Below are positions 1 to 10,000 of a stretch of DNA of 64,000 bases, piece after piece. The translations under genes were made by a program, and so were the position numbers. The notes below the pieces were generated by a model, which saw only the letters and a program-made list of their open reading frames with translations, searched no databases and was not told the DNA's origin. Within the stretch, counting starts at the first letter, position 1. The number at the start of each line of letters is the position of its first letter. Source of the DNA: a virus; IMG/VR virus record IMGVR_UViG_3300020445_001720, positions 1-64,000 of that record. One strand, 5' to 3'.

Positions 1-196
1 ACAACTCAACTAGCATCTCACTACCAAAGTTATCAACCATGTAGTCAGTAATCTCATCCTCATAATCATTGAAGAACCTTACATTGTCTGCATAATAAAT
101 GTGATCGTGTGCCACACCTGATGCACACCCATGCTCTATGATCTCTCGGAGAGTATCAATGTCATAGGTTTCTTGAATTGTTTCTAATCCTGTCAT
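1..196 (-). CDS. Hypothetical protein, N-terminal part (runs off window)
   Basis: An open frame starts at an ATG on the minus strand (194-196) and stays open to the window edge, giving 65 residues. It begins MTGLETIQ and contains an acidic, aromatic-rich stretch near its visible end. The start codon overlaps the TGA of the upstream HAD-like gene in an ATGA arrangement, so the two are almost certainly translationally coupled. I do not recognise a family with certainty; similar short acidic proteins occur in T4-like cyanophages. The C-terminus is missing, so function cannot be judged. Confidence 0.6.
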   Translation of the reverse strand, partial: MTGLETIQETYDIDTLREIIEHGCASGVAHDHIYYADNVRFFNDYEDEITDYMVDNFGSEMLVEL

Positions 197-537
197 TTCT
201 TATCGTTAAAAAATAGGTCAGAATGCCAACCTTTATCATCAATAAAATAATCGGCATGAGGTTTACCCATGATCAACTCATGGTACTTAACACCCCAATC
301 ATTTAATTGTTTTTCAGTAAGTTCAAATAAAACTTCTTTTGCTAATATTGCAGCATCAAAATGAGTTTGATCAGAAAATCTACCCATTGCTCTTGCAGTG
401 AAGTAGATAATATAATGACCTTCATCATAAAGTTTATTTAATACCTTGATTCTATCTTGCCAAGGTTCTGCTTTGTGATAGTCTCTGCCTATTGTTGGAG
501 TACAGATAGTACCATCAATGTCAATACAATATTTCAT
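193..537 (-). CDS. HAD-superfamily phosphatase-like protein
   Basis: This 114-residue protein has the HAD motif I DxDGT at residues 6-10, with D6 as the expected nucleophile and D8 as the acid/base. A threonine after a hydrophobic strand (YFTAR, about 45-49) fits motif II, and FIDDKG near residues 98-103 fits the metal-binding motif IV. The cap is minimal, as in short phage and capsule-locus HAD proteins. It probably hydrolyses a small phosphomonoester, but the substrate cannot be read from sequence. It overlaps the 35-codon ORF upstream and the partial gene downstream by 4 bp each, so it belongs to the operon that begins with the helicase. Confidence 0.75.
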   Translation of the reverse strand: MKYCIDIDGTICTPTIGRDYHKAEPWQDRIKVLNKLYDEGHYIIYFTARAMGRFSDQTHFDAAILAKEVLFELTEKQLNDWGVKYHELIMGKPHADYFIDDKGWHSDLFFNDKK

Positions 538-641
538 CCGTATAAGTGTACGTTGTAATTTTTACGAACTGGTGGATATTTTAGCATATTTTTATGCTTA
601 GTAACCACTGTGTAAATTTTTAATAGTTTTTCTGAATTCAT
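534..641 (-). CDS. Small hypothetical protein, 35 aa
   Basis: This short ORF fills the gap between the helicase and the HAD gene exactly. Its ATG overlaps the helicase TGA (ATGA) and its own TGA overlaps the HAD start codon (ATGA). The product is basic and lysine/tyrosine-rich: it begins MNSEKLLK and ends HLYG. The double 4-bp overlap is the main argument that it is translated, since a chance ORF would rarely fit both junctions. No family is recognised. Confidence 0.6.
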   Translation of the reverse strand: MNSEKLLKIYTVVTKHKNMLKYPPVRKNYNVHLYG

Positions 642-1822
642 GATCTAATAACTGAAGTTGCTGCTTGTCCTTTGTTGAACACAGTATCAATAACTGCTTC
701 AACCTTTCTTGCAGTTGAAATACCAACCTTAGAATAAACTGGAACACATACTAATCCATATGTCTTCTCTCTGCTACCTTTTCTTATAACCCTTCCTATT
801 GTCTGACTAATTCCAATATAATCCATAGATCTCATAAACAATACTGCCTCAAGACCTTTTACATTGATACCCTCTGAGAGGATGCTGTGATGCAATACAA
901 CAAACTTTGTACCATCTACACCCCATTCGTTAAGTGTATTGAAGAACTCCTCTCTACTAACCTTCTGACCATTGATAAAAGCACCTGTCTTAGAAGTAAT
1001 AAACATCCAATTATAACCACGTTCTCTCAACTGAACACAGAAATCAGTCTGTGATACTAAATTAGTAATCTGCTTTGTAGACTTAGCACATATCAATACT
1101 TTGTCCTTCTGAATGTTATCAAGAGCACTGATCATTTGATCGCAATCAGCATCTACAACTAACTCATCCTTATCTAATATTCTTGTCTTGTATACTGCAA
1201 CCTTTGGTGGTAAGATGTGTCCTTCCTCTACCAATTTAGGTGCAGGTACTTGGCAAATAACATTACCAAAGATATCAGCATCATTCATACCAACTTTAAG
1301 AGGTGTAAGAGAATGCTTTGGTGTAGCAGTAAAGAAGTATGCTCTTGCAGAATACATTGAAAAGTATTCTACTGCTTCAACAAAATTCTTCTGAACTCCA
1401 TTGTGTGCTTCATCAAAATAAATTGTATCTACATCAATACCACTCCGCACAATCTTATGTAATGAATGATATGTAGTGAATATAATAGTGTTCTTGCTCT
1501 TCTTTGCAAAATAAAATAACTTGATATCATTTACTTGAGTACTGCAGAAATATAGACTCTTACCAGTTAGATCTCCACTATGAACGTGCATTACATCATC
1601 AGGATGAATATCAATCATTTCCCGAAATTCTGAGCATAACTGCTTTGCAAGTAATATACGAGGTGCAACTACTACAATAGTTTTAGGAGCACTCTTGAAC
1701 TGATATATTGCATCCTCTATCATGCACATTGTTTTACCACCACCAGTAGGAACAATAACTTGTCCCTTTGTGTTAGATTGCATAGCAACTAAAGAATCAA
1801 TTTGATGGGGACGTAATTGCAT
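638..1822 (-). CDS. Superfamily 2 DEAH-box helicase (UvsW-like)
   Basis: The 394-residue protein carries Walker A PTGGGKT (25-31), a DEAH box (137-140), a motif III-like TATP, and motif VI QTIGRVIRKG near residue 335. This is the layout of superfamily 2 DNA helicases such as T4 UvsW and the helicase subunit of type III restriction enzymes. In T4-like phages this role is branch migration and unwinding of recombination or R-loop intermediates. It lacks the extra N-terminal DNA-binding domain of T4 UvsW (T4 about 500 aa), so it is a compact relative. A well-formed sigma70 promoter lies 22 bp upstream of its ATG. Confidence 0.85.
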   Translation of the reverse strand: MQLRPHQIDSLVAMQSNTKGQVIVPTGGGKTMCMIEDAIYQFKSAPKTIVVVAPRILLAKQLCSEFREMIDIHPDDVMHVHSGDLTGKSLYFCSTQVNDIKLFYFAKKSKNTIIFTTYHSLHKIVRSGIDVDTIYFDEAHNGVQKNFVEAVEYFSMYSARAYFFTATPKHSLTPLKVGMNDADIFGNVICQVPAPKLVEEGHILPPKVAVYKTRILDKDELVVDADCDQMISALDNIQKDKVLICAKSTKQITNLVSQTDFCVQLRERGYNWMFITSKTGAFINGQKVSREEFFNTLNEWGVDGTKFVVLHHSILSEGINVKGLEAVLFMRSMDYIGISQTIGRVIRKGSREKTYGLVCVPVYSKVGISTARKVEAVIDTVFNKGQAATSVIRS

Positions 1823-1843
1823 TGAATCTGTTTCGTTATACTT

Positions 1844-1872
1844 ATTATAGCAAACGCAACACCATTTTGCAA
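1844..1872 (-). promoter_or_regulatory. Sigma70-type promoter for the helicase operon
   Basis: On the minus strand, TTGCAA (1867-1872) is followed by a 17-bp spacer and a perfect TATAAT (1844-1849). The -10 is preceded by TGC, giving an extended -10. The predicted start lies about 15 nt upstream of the helicase ATG. The TTTGCTATAAT core is nearly identical to the promoter at 47196. Confidence 0.8.
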
Positions 1873-1889
1873 ACTAATGTGCCAGTATT

Positions 1890-2210
1890 TTAACTGTCTT
1901 CGTCTATCTTAGCAGAAAGTCTTTTAAGTGCGTCTTCCCACCCATCTTTATCTTGAGACCATTTATCTAATGGACAAGACTCTAATACAACTTTAGCTTT
2001 AGCAGGTATAAAACATCCACACTCTGCACACATATCTTTCTTCTTTATCCACATTTCACATGATTTACAAATCTCATGCCTAACATTATAGGTTTCATCA
2101 GATACCATTAAAGAACCAGCTCCGTTCTTATTAAGATAGTTTATGATGTCCCAAGAAAAATTGGCAAAATTCTTTGTTTTCTCAATGAAAGATGGTTCTT
2201 CCTTTTCCAT
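1890..2210 (-). CDS. Small zinc-ribbon-like conserved phage protein
   Basis: The 106-residue protein has a CxxC-X(n)-CxxCxC cysteine cluster in its central part: CKSCEMW around residues 48-54, then CAECGC around 63-68, and a further Cys in SCPLDKW. This arrangement suggests one structural zinc site. Similar short zinc-ribbon proteins are frequent in marine T4-like phages, where their role is unknown. The N-terminal half is predicted helical and the C-terminal tail is acidic. The gene stands alone between the helicase promoter and the adhesin gene. Function is not assigned. Confidence 0.65.
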   Translation of the reverse strand: MEKEEPSFIEKTKNFANFSWDIINYLNKNGAGSLMVSDETYNVRHEICKSCEMWIKKKDMCAECGCFIPAKAKVVLESCPLDKWSQDKDGWEDALKRLSAKIDEDS

Positions 2211-2217
2211 ACATCTT

Positions 2218-2245
2218 AATATATCATATTATTATATATTGTCAA
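2218..2245 (-). promoter_or_regulatory. Possible sigma70 promoter before the zinc-ribbon gene
   Basis: A perfect TTGACA (2240-2245, minus strand) is followed 16 bp later by TATATT (2218-2223), preceded by TGA. Transcription would start almost at the ATG (2210), implying a leaderless or very short leader. A TATAAT at 2231-2236 could be an alternative -10, but it has no good -35. Confidence 0.45.
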
Positions 2246-3393
2246 CTTGCAGGATAATCTCCCTTAATTGTAGTAGAACTAATAGATCCAATTACAGTAT
2301 AACTTGTTCCTGCAATTGCTCTTCCTGAAGTACCACCGTCTCCAGTATTATTAGTGTTTCCACCTGCTAATGCCCACTCTCCACCTGCTCCACCTGTTTC
2401 TCCTGGTTGCCCTTGAGAAGAATTACAACCATTATCAGGATCAGGATCCGCACCAACATCTCCTTGTAGTGCACCAGATTCATTTCCATGTCCTCTTCCA
2501 GTACCACCATCGCCACCTTCTCCACCAAGTCCACCTGCTACAGTGTATTCATTAAGGCAGTCATCATATCTCCACCAACCATTTGTTTCAAACCAACAAC
2601 TTCCCCACCAGTTACAACGTCTTCTTCTAGAACATCCACCTCCTGAATAACATCCACTTGTTGATGTCCACCCCTCTGGGCAACTAGGACAACTATTACA
2701 GTTTTGAACAGTCTGATAATCTTGGCATAATCCAGCATCACCTTGATCTCCAGTCTTTCCTTTCTCTCCTCCACCTCCTCCACCATAAATTCTTGCAGAA
2801 GAGTTTACATTTACAACTAAACCTTCTCCACCAGTTGAAATAATAGAGAGTGCAGTTCCACCAGTTTGTCCACTAATTGAAACGTTACCAGGTTTTCCAC
2901 CACCCAATCCAGGTCCACCCTTAATTGTACCAATAACTTCAAATAAAACGTTATATGCTGGAGACTCCTCAAATGAAGCTGCAGGAGTAAGTGCATTATC
3001 AGATCCTATATTACCTTCTATAAACATAGTTTTAGGTATAGTTTTCCCCAAATTGGTATTCCAATTTAAAGCATCAACATCAAAATAGATATCAGATCCA
3101 GTCTGTGTAATATAATAAAATTTTATACTATTTCTAAATTGCCCCAAAGCAACATCACTAACAGAACCTATTGCAGAATTTTCTGTAGAATCTGGAACTA
3201 TTGGATTTGCACTCGTAGGATTTGTATCTCTTTTTAACTCCGACATACTAATTGGAGCAATATCAGAAGCAAATGATTCAGATCCACCAGAAGTAGTTTT
3301 GCGAGATTGTGCTCTAAAAGTTCTCCTCAACTCGCTAAAAGTTATGGGTCCTGAAGTAAAAAATGGTCCTGCTTTTGATACTGATACAGACAT
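2242..3393 (-). CDS. Glycine-rich, cysteine-rich putative tail-fibre adhesin
   Basis: This 383-residue protein has an ordinary beta-rich N-terminal half. Its C-terminal half is dominated by glycine runs (GGGGGG near residue 212, then repeated GGxGG and GxGG blocks). Between the glycine segments sits a compact Cys/Trp/Arg-rich insert (about 225-280) with roughly ten cysteines. Glycine-rich blocks separated by hypervariable loops are the hallmark of distal adhesins such as gp38 of T2-like and S16-like phages, where polyglycine helices form a receptor-binding sandwich. I infer the same role. The gene is the last of the fibre block and follows the halogenase, and a late promoter motif precedes it. 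Confidence 0.6.
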   Translation of the reverse strand: MSVSVSKAGPFFTSGPITFSELRRTFRAQSRKTTSGGSESFASDIAPISMSELKRDTNPTSANPIVPDSTENSAIGSVSDVALGQFRNSIKFYYITQTGSDIYFDVDALNWNTNLGKTIPKTMFIEGNIGSDNALTPAASFEESPAYNVLFEVIGTIKGGPGLGGGKPGNVSISGQTGGTALSIISTGGEGLVVNVNSSARIYGGGGGGEKGKTGDQGDAGLCQDYQTVQNCNSCPSCPEGWTSTSGCYSGGGCSRRRRCNWWGSCWFETNGWWRYDDCLNEYTVAGGLGGEGGDGGTGRGHGNESGALQGDVGADPDPDNGCNSSQGQPGETGGAGGEWALAGGNTNNTGDGGTSGRAIAGTSYTVIGSISSTTIKGDYPAS

Positions 3394-3412
3394 TATATAC
3401 GATCTTTTTTAT

Positions 3413-3420
3413 TATTTATA
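3413..3420 (-). promoter_or_regulatory. T4-type late promoter, TATAAATA
   Basis: The perfect T4 late -10 element TATAAATA lies on the minus strand just before the adhesin gene, 20 bp from its ATG (3393). It abuts the end of the halogenase gene. It predicts gp55/gp33-dependent late transcription of the adhesin separate from upstream genes. Confidence 0.7.
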
Positions 3421-3421
3421 T

Positions 3422-4888
3422 TTATTTTTTGATTATGACTGAACCATTTAAAACAGATCTATGAGGAACAGACCTACCTTTACTCTTTGTACGTTCCTGT
3501 AATTCATGGGATTCTTTACATTCCTCTAATATACTTTTTGATCTAGGTAGATCTTTTATAAATTCATTAACTGAATCAACATGTATCATTTCTAGACCAT
3601 TACTAACTTGTATGTAACTATCAATATGCCATATAGAATCCTCACTCATAATCCCAGATGGTATAAATTCAATAGAACATTTTTCTTCATATGCTTTCAT
3701 CCAATCTGTTTTATTAGCAGTCATATATTTCCAGAAAGGAGAATCTATCCTATTTGTAGCATAATGTAAACAAATAAAATTAAATACGTCTAAGTAACTT
3801 TTCTGATTAAAATCATTATAATTAATCCTATCAAAATCTAAAAACTTAAGAGTAGTGTTATTTTGTACAAAAAATTGCAATTGATTATAAACTATATGAA
3901 GTCCTGTAGATTCTAATGGTTCAATAAACCCACTTGCAAGACCAACAGATAAACAATTTCCTATCCAATTTTTCTTATAATATCCTGGTTTGTAATGAAT
4001 TACTCTAGGATCATCGTTTAATTCAACACCATGATTCTTTTTCAACCATTCATTATAATTATTTTTTGCCTCTTCATCTGAAGTAAATTTAGATGAATAT
4101 ACGTATCCAGTTCCATATCTTTTCTTTAGTGGAATCTGCCATATCCACCCATCATTTGTTGCCTCTGCCTGTGTATATGAGGGTATCTCTCTAAGATTAT
4201 GAGGTATCTGTTGTGGAATTGCTCTATCTAATGGCAGATAACTTGTAATATCAACCCACTCAGGGTTTAAATGTTTAAATAAAACACTATTAAATCCAGA
4301 AGCATCCACATAAAAATCAGCAGTTACTTCTCCCCTATCTTTAAATACAATACTCTGTATACTTTTTCCATCTGAATTTACTTTCTCTACTACATCATCA
4401 ATAAGATCTATTTCTTCTTCAATATCATCTAAAATATATTGTGTGGCAATTTGCGTATCTATATGAAAAGCATGTTCATAATAAAAATCATGACTGGGAA
4501 CTGTCGTTGTTGCTTCATTATATAATATTCCCCCATTATAAGTTCCATTTGGAATTGAATATAAAGATTCTGGATAATCTCCTCCTATTCCATCTACCTT
4601 ACATTTACCAAATCCATGAAAATATTCTTTATTTTTTGTCCAATTCTTAAAATTTATTCCTAACTTTACCGTACTTCCAGTATCCTTAATAAAATCTCCA
4701 ATCTCTACTTTTAAATATCTTCTAAGAAAATCTCCAAATGCAGGTGTTGTGCTTTCTCCAACACTTATATTTTTTTTCTTACTATCATAATATACCTCTA
4801 CCTTAACTCTACCAGCATAAAATCTTTTAAAAACAGCTGCAGCCATCAGTCCAGATGTACCAGACCCAATAATAATAAGTTTTTTCAT
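3422..4888 (-). CDS. Flavin-dependent tryptophan-halogenase-family enzyme
   Basis: The 488-residue protein shows the complete signature of flavin-dependent halogenases. There is an FAD-binding GxGxxG (GSGTSG, 8-13), VGESTTP (43-49), and the candidate catalytic lysine K75 in a VKLGINF context (PrnA K79). The halogenase-specific WxWxIP motif is WIWQIP (248-253), and FIEPLESTG (321-329) has E326-S327 matching the PrnA Glu346-Ser347 pair. Length is normal for the family, with no truncation. Such enzymes oxidise halide with FADH2 and O2 and transfer it to an aromatic substrate. A cyanophage member (VirX1 of phage Syn10) has been characterised. The substrate here is unknown. It sits between two fibre genes and ends at the adhesin late promoter. 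Confidence 0.9.
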   Translation of the reverse strand: MKKLIIIGSGTSGLMAAAVFKRFYAGRVKVEVYYDSKKKNISVGESTTPAFGDFLRRYLKVEIGDFIKDTGSTVKLGINFKNWTKNKEYFHGFGKCKVDGIGGDYPESLYSIPNGTYNGGILYNEATTTVPSHDFYYEHAFHIDTQIATQYILDDIEEEIDLIDDVVEKVNSDGKSIQSIVFKDRGEVTADFYVDASGFNSVLFKHLNPEWVDITSYLPLDRAIPQQIPHNLREIPSYTQAEATNDGWIWQIPLKKRYGTGYVYSSKFTSDEEAKNNYNEWLKKNHGVELNDDPRVIHYKPGYYKKNWIGNCLSVGLASGFIEPLESTGLHIVYNQLQFFVQNNTTLKFLDFDRINYNDFNQKSYLDVFNFICLHYATNRIDSPFWKYMTANKTDWMKAYEEKCSIEFIPSGIMSEDSIWHIDSYIQVSNGLEMIHVDSVNEFIKDLPRSKSILEECKESHELQERTKSKGRSVPHRSVLNGSVIIKK

Positions 4889-4896
4889 AAATCAAA

Positions 4897-7065
4897 TTAA
4901 GATAAAGTCAAATTTGCACTTCCAATACCTGCAACTGTAAAGATTAATTTAGTTCCTTCTACACTTATTTGAACTGGAGTTCCAGTTCCACTTGTAAATC
5001 CGTTTGCTGCTGTTACAATTCCTGTTTGATTAGCAAATCCTACCCATTCATCATCGCAATATGCTTGATGTTCTCCTGCATCTGTATTATAAATTACAGA
5101 TCCAGATTGAGTAGTAACACCAGTTCTTTGAGCATTTGTTGCATGAGGGGTTCTCATTGCTCTAGAAGAAGTAACACCAGGACCACTTCCTGCTTGGGAG
5201 AAATCAACCGCAGCAAGAGGATCATGCGTACCTACACCTACTAAACTGCTTTCATCGCATACAAGACCAGAATTATAAACTCTAATCTGTGTATTAAAGA
5301 ATCCTGCGGGTTCATAACATGCCAAAGATTCTGATGTATTTGATTCGTATAAGTATGCTATCGAAGTTGTTCCTACACCAACTGCACCAAAGTTTGCTTG
5401 TCCACCAACTACTAAAGCACCACTAACAGAATTGCTAGTGTACTCATTACTTGTATTAATTCCAAGTCTTCCGATTAATCCTGTTTTAGATTGTGCATCA
5501 AGATCAACTATTGGATCATCAGTTCCTATACCAACACTAGTTCCTGCACCAATACTAGAGTTTGCATATATTTTTCCGAAAGTATTAACTCCTGCGTTAT
5601 TGATCTTAGAAGGAATGACATTTGGTAAATTCCATGTTCCCGCATTAAGTGATCCAGCTACCGTAAGGTTTCCACCAATAGATGAGTTACCTGTAACAGT
5701 TGATGTACCAACCACATGTAACTTATGCTCTGGAATCGCAACACCTATACCTAAATCACCTTCATAAGTTAAGGTCATCAGGTCGCCATTTGATTGACCA
5801 TCAACAAAGTTGAAGTTACCTGTTGATAATCCTGCAGGACCTCCATGAAGAACTAAGTTAAAGTTTCCTGTATCATTATTAACTATATCAAGTGTTTTAT
5901 CAGCAACACCAAACTTAAATGCTGCAGAACTAGCACCAACACCTACTGATTGTCCAACAGAAATTACAGCACTGTCTTTATCAGAAACTACTTCTATTTT
6001 TGCAACACCACTTGGTTTGCGAATCTGAAGATCAGAGGTAGGAATAACTGTTCCTATACCAATAAATTGTCCATTGTTTGCGAGGATAGTTCCACCAGTA
6101 CCAACATGAAGTATATCAGTTACTGTACTTACCCCTATTGTTGAGAAACCTGATTTTATTTCAGACGCATTTAAAATAATTGCACTACCAGATCCAAGAC
6201 TAAATGCTTCTGTTCCTGTTCCAACAGTTCCAGTTGTTTCTTTATTAACTAATTCTACCCAGTTTCCATCATGTGCATATACTGCTTTTCCACTTTCATG
6301 AACATGAGCAAAAGCACCATGATATGTTGTTGCAGATGGTAGATCGCCATAAGTTGAATACAAGAATGGAATTACATTACTTGTTGCTGCACCAACAATT
6401 CTACCGTTGGCATCAATACTTCCATCAACTTTTAGTGCATCAACCCCAGATTGAAGTTGACTTACTGTTAATAAAGGTAGTGATGTACTATCAATAATTG
6501 ATGTAACACCTGTTATTCTTGCTTCAGGACCTTCAAATGAAAGTTGTCTTGTTGTTATTATACCTGTTGCCTTAATATCTCCTGTTGAATTTATTCCAAC
6601 ACCTGGAGAATTCAAATCATCTGCGGTTCCACCAATTTGAAGAGCATTGTATGGAAGTTCAGTTGCTATGCCAACATACCCTGCAGAATATATGCTTGAG
6701 AAACCTAAACCTGGATTTACATCAATCCATTGAGATGTAGGTAGATTTACTAACCTACCACCGTCTCCAAAGTAAGTAACAACTCCTGATGTGGAAGTTG
6801 CAGTAATAATACCCGATGAGAGTATAGATGCTATACCAACCTCAATCTGCCCTATAGTCGCTACTCCCGAAACTGTAGCACCTTCCTGAATAAATGCATT
6901 TTTTATCGTTGCTATCCCGACAACTTTCGCAGTTCCCCTAACATCTAAAAACTCTGTTGGAACCGATGTACCGATTCCAACCAGACCATTGGGGTTTACG
7001 ATAAAATTGTCGTCATCAACTTGGACACCATTACGAAAATTAAACGACTTCTTATAATTAGGCAT
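4897..7065 (-). CDS. Trimeric tail-fibre-like virion protein
   Basis: The 722-residue protein starts with an N-terminal segment shared in style with other fibres here (NFRNGVQVDDDNFIVNP). It then repeats short units of the form GIGT-x2-P-x3-LDV-x-G, interleaved with Gly/Ser/Thr/Val-rich beta strands. These units are typical of trimeric beta-structured phage fibre shafts. A segment near 620-680 (SGSVIYNTDAGEHQAYCDDEWVGF-like, Trp/Tyr-rich) resembles small head- or tip-type domains seen at fibre ends. No enzymatic motif is visible. It is 8 bp from the halogenase and 12 bp from the S74 fibre gene, so it is expressed with the fibre block. The exact fibre (side or tail) cannot be named. Confidence 0.7.
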   Translation of the reverse strand: MPNYKKSFNFRNGVQVDDDNFIVNPNGLVGIGTSVPTEFLDVRGTAKVVGIATIKNAFIQEGATVSGVATIGQIEVGIASILSSGIITATSTSGVVTYFGDGGRLVNLPTSQWIDVNPGLGFSSIYSAGYVGIATELPYNALQIGGTADDLNSPGVGINSTGDIKATGIITTRQLSFEGPEARITGVTSIIDSTSLPLLTVSQLQSGVDALKVDGSIDANGRIVGAATSNVIPFLYSTYGDLPSATTYHGAFAHVHESGKAVYAHDGNWVELVNKETTGTVGTGTEAFSLGSGSAIILNASEIKSGFSTIGVSTVTDILHVGTGGTILANNGQFIGIGTVIPTSDLQIRKPSGVAKIEVVSDKDSAVISVGQSVGVGASSAAFKFGVADKTLDIVNNDTGNFNLVLHGGPAGLSTGNFNFVDGQSNGDLMTLTYEGDLGIGVAIPEHKLHVVGTSTVTGNSSIGGNLTVAGSLNAGTWNLPNVIPSKINNAGVNTFGKIYANSSIGAGTSVGIGTDDPIVDLDAQSKTGLIGRLGINTSNEYTSNSVSGALVVGGQANFGAVGVGTTSIAYLYESNTSESLACYEPAGFFNTQIRVYNSGLVCDESSLVGVGTHDPLAAVDFSQAGSGPGVTSSRAMRTPHATNAQRTGVTTQSGSVIYNTDAGEHQAYCDDEWVGFANQTGIVTAANGFTSGTGTPVQISVEGTKLIFTVAGIGSANLTLS

Positions 7066-7076
7066 CTCTATACTTT

Positions 7077-10000
7077 TTAGTTATTTAGTCTTTGTTCTAA
7101 TGAATCAACTTTCGCGTTGAGTTCTTTAATTGCTTCCACAAGTAGGGGAACAACTTTATCATAATCAACAGCAAGATATCCACTCTTGCGTGTTGTAACT
7201 GCTTCTGGTAAAACTCCTTCAAGTTCCTGTGCAATCACACCAACATCTTTACCTGTCTTTCCAGACTTATCATTCCAATCATAGGTATTACCACTGATTG
7301 ATATAACTTTAGCAAGAGGATCATCAATAGGAGCAATGTTATCTTTCAATCTACGGTCAGAAGTATAGAATGCAGTGATATCTCCTTCTACATTCAAGTC
7401 TGATGTCATAGTGGTAACAGTGCTTATAGAAACACTACTTCCAATTGCAGCACTTACAACAAGATCTCCACCTCTAGTATCAATAGTTGTAGTACCACCA
7501 ACACCAAGTCTAATTCCATCAATGTATGCTTCTTCAAATGCTTGATCAGATTTACCAATGTATGCTCCTTTATCAACATCGGGAATAATTCCTGTATCAA
7601 CAATGATTTCATCACCAAATGTTGCTTTACCAGAAATACCCATACCACCTGCAATAACAAGAGCACCTGTGGTTCTACTTGTTGATTGAGTTACATCATC
7701 TAATTTTAAAACTCCAGTAATTGTTCCTGTATTTCTAAGTCTAACTTCCTTGTTAAATGTTACAGGACCATCAAACTGAGATAGTACTGTTCCAGACTTA
7801 CCACCTTCAACTCTTAATCTTTCTTTGATTAAGACTTCATCAAATACAACACTTAATCTACCAACTTCCTGTCCTGTTACAGTAGGAGATGGAACATCAA
7901 ATGTTCTCTCTTGTCCAGTTGCAGAACTGGATTTCTTATTACCAATAAAGAAGTCTCCTTCGCTGTTCATACCAGTATAAACAACAACACCAGCAGCTTT
8001 CTTCTGAGACTGTGCTAAGAAGGACTCTTTATCTGTTAAAGTTCTTACCTGTACTTGAGGTAAACCAGTAGAATAGTTACCTGGACCAAAACCAAGATAT
8101 TCAAATGTATGTCCAGAAGCACGAATAATAGATGGTCGTCTTAATTCAATTGCTTTTGGTTTTATTTTTCTACCAATTGATCCTGTAGCATGAGATTCTT
8201 TTGGAGTTCCAAACACACCACGAATAACGTTCAATTCATTACTATTAGTTCCACTAAATGAGGAATTAGAAATCCTCATTATTTCATTATCAATCTGAAC
8301 GTATGATCCAACAGGGAATTGATTTAGAGTTGCAATACCACAAAGAGAAGAATCGGTAACAGCAATAGTATTTCCATCTGAAATTGGTACATGAAGGAAT
8401 AACTTATCATTGTCGTAAGATGATACACCTCTTGTTGCTAAATTCTCTGTTACAGCATCCGAAGCAGCATTATTTGAATCAAAACCATGAGGTACTAAGT
8501 ATGAGGTAGATGATAAGGTATCAGATGTTTTAACTGTGAATGTAGTAACACCAACCTTCTCATTAATAACAAAGACTCCTAACTTATTATTACTTGAATC
8601 TTTAAACTCAACTTTAGAACCTGCAGTTAAACCATGTGCAAAGGAACTAGTAAAGGTTGTAATACCTAATACTGGTCCTGCAACTGAAGTTACATGAACA
8701 GAAGGTCCTAGATTTACTAGATACTGCCCTGAATGGATCTCTGTATCTCCTGCAGTTATAGCAATTGAAACTTGATTTTTAGAAGGTATTGAAGCAATCT
8801 TATAATATCCCTCTCCAGTAGTTCCTATTCCTGTTATCTGAATTGCATCTCCTATATTTGTAGAGATACCAGAAGAAGATATTGTAACTCCTGCACCTGT
8901 ACCAGAACCTAAAACTGAGGTATCAAAGTCTAATTGTTCAGCATCAGTATATCCAGATCCTCTAGAGATGAAACTTACATCTGTTATAGTTCCACCTGTT
9001 CCAACTACTACTTTAGCAGTTGCACCATCCCACGTTGTAGTTCCATCATTAAGTAGTTTAACATTATAGTGTGTTCCTTCATTATATCCACTACCACCTG
9101 CAAATGAACTGTAAGTAGTTACACCTGAGAATCCATGTTCTCTATCAAGAGTAACAGTTGCAACTCCCGCATTTACACTAGTGAAGACTGTTGTTACACC
9201 AGTTATTTTTTTACCAATACCAAAATCTTCTACAAATGAATCTAAAGTTTCTCTTGTTACACTCTTGGTAAGATCGTTAGATACAACTTCTCCAATTGGA
9301 GCTCTTTTTGCAAAGGACTTTATTGGACCAGGATTATCATTTACATTATCCTTATCTAACTCTGGATAAAGGTTAGTAACATTTTGACTATATTTAAAGT
9401 TATTAAATTCTACAGGTAATGCATTGTTAGCATTTAAAACATAACCATGATACACACCATCTTGTACATCTTTAATATAATCTGAAATTATTTCTGAACG
9501 ATATACATAATAATTTTTATTAGTATCATTCTTTTGGAATCTTGGTAGATTTAAATTTCTTACTGAAGTATCGCTATTAAATACACCTGGTGTATGTACA
9601 GTGCTATCAACATCTGTACTTGAATATGTAAATTCATGATCATTTACAATACCAGTTACTGCAAACCTTCCATTATATCCAAGATTACCTAATCCACCAG
9701 TATTTGTTGTACTTCTTACATTTACAATGTTAACTAAATTACCTGTGTTTAATTCATGTGGAACTTCTGAAGTTACAGTTACAACACCTGCACTACCTGA
9801 TATACATGTACTAATAAATCTTGAGTTTCTAGCAAAATCATGATCTGTAGCACCAATACTTACCCTTGATGAGTCAGCATCATTTCTAAATCCAGTAGAA
9901 CTTGATTCCTGAATAATAAAGGTTTCAGCAGGTTGTTTAGCATTTTCAGCATCTTTTGGAACAACTATTCTAACTTTATATAATTTTTCATCTAAACTTC

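Noticed and set aside
2538-2786. 82-codon minus-strand ORF within the glycine-rich adhesin
   Set aside because: A shadow frame of the glycine-codon-rich region, with low-complexity Val/Glu/Lys composition.
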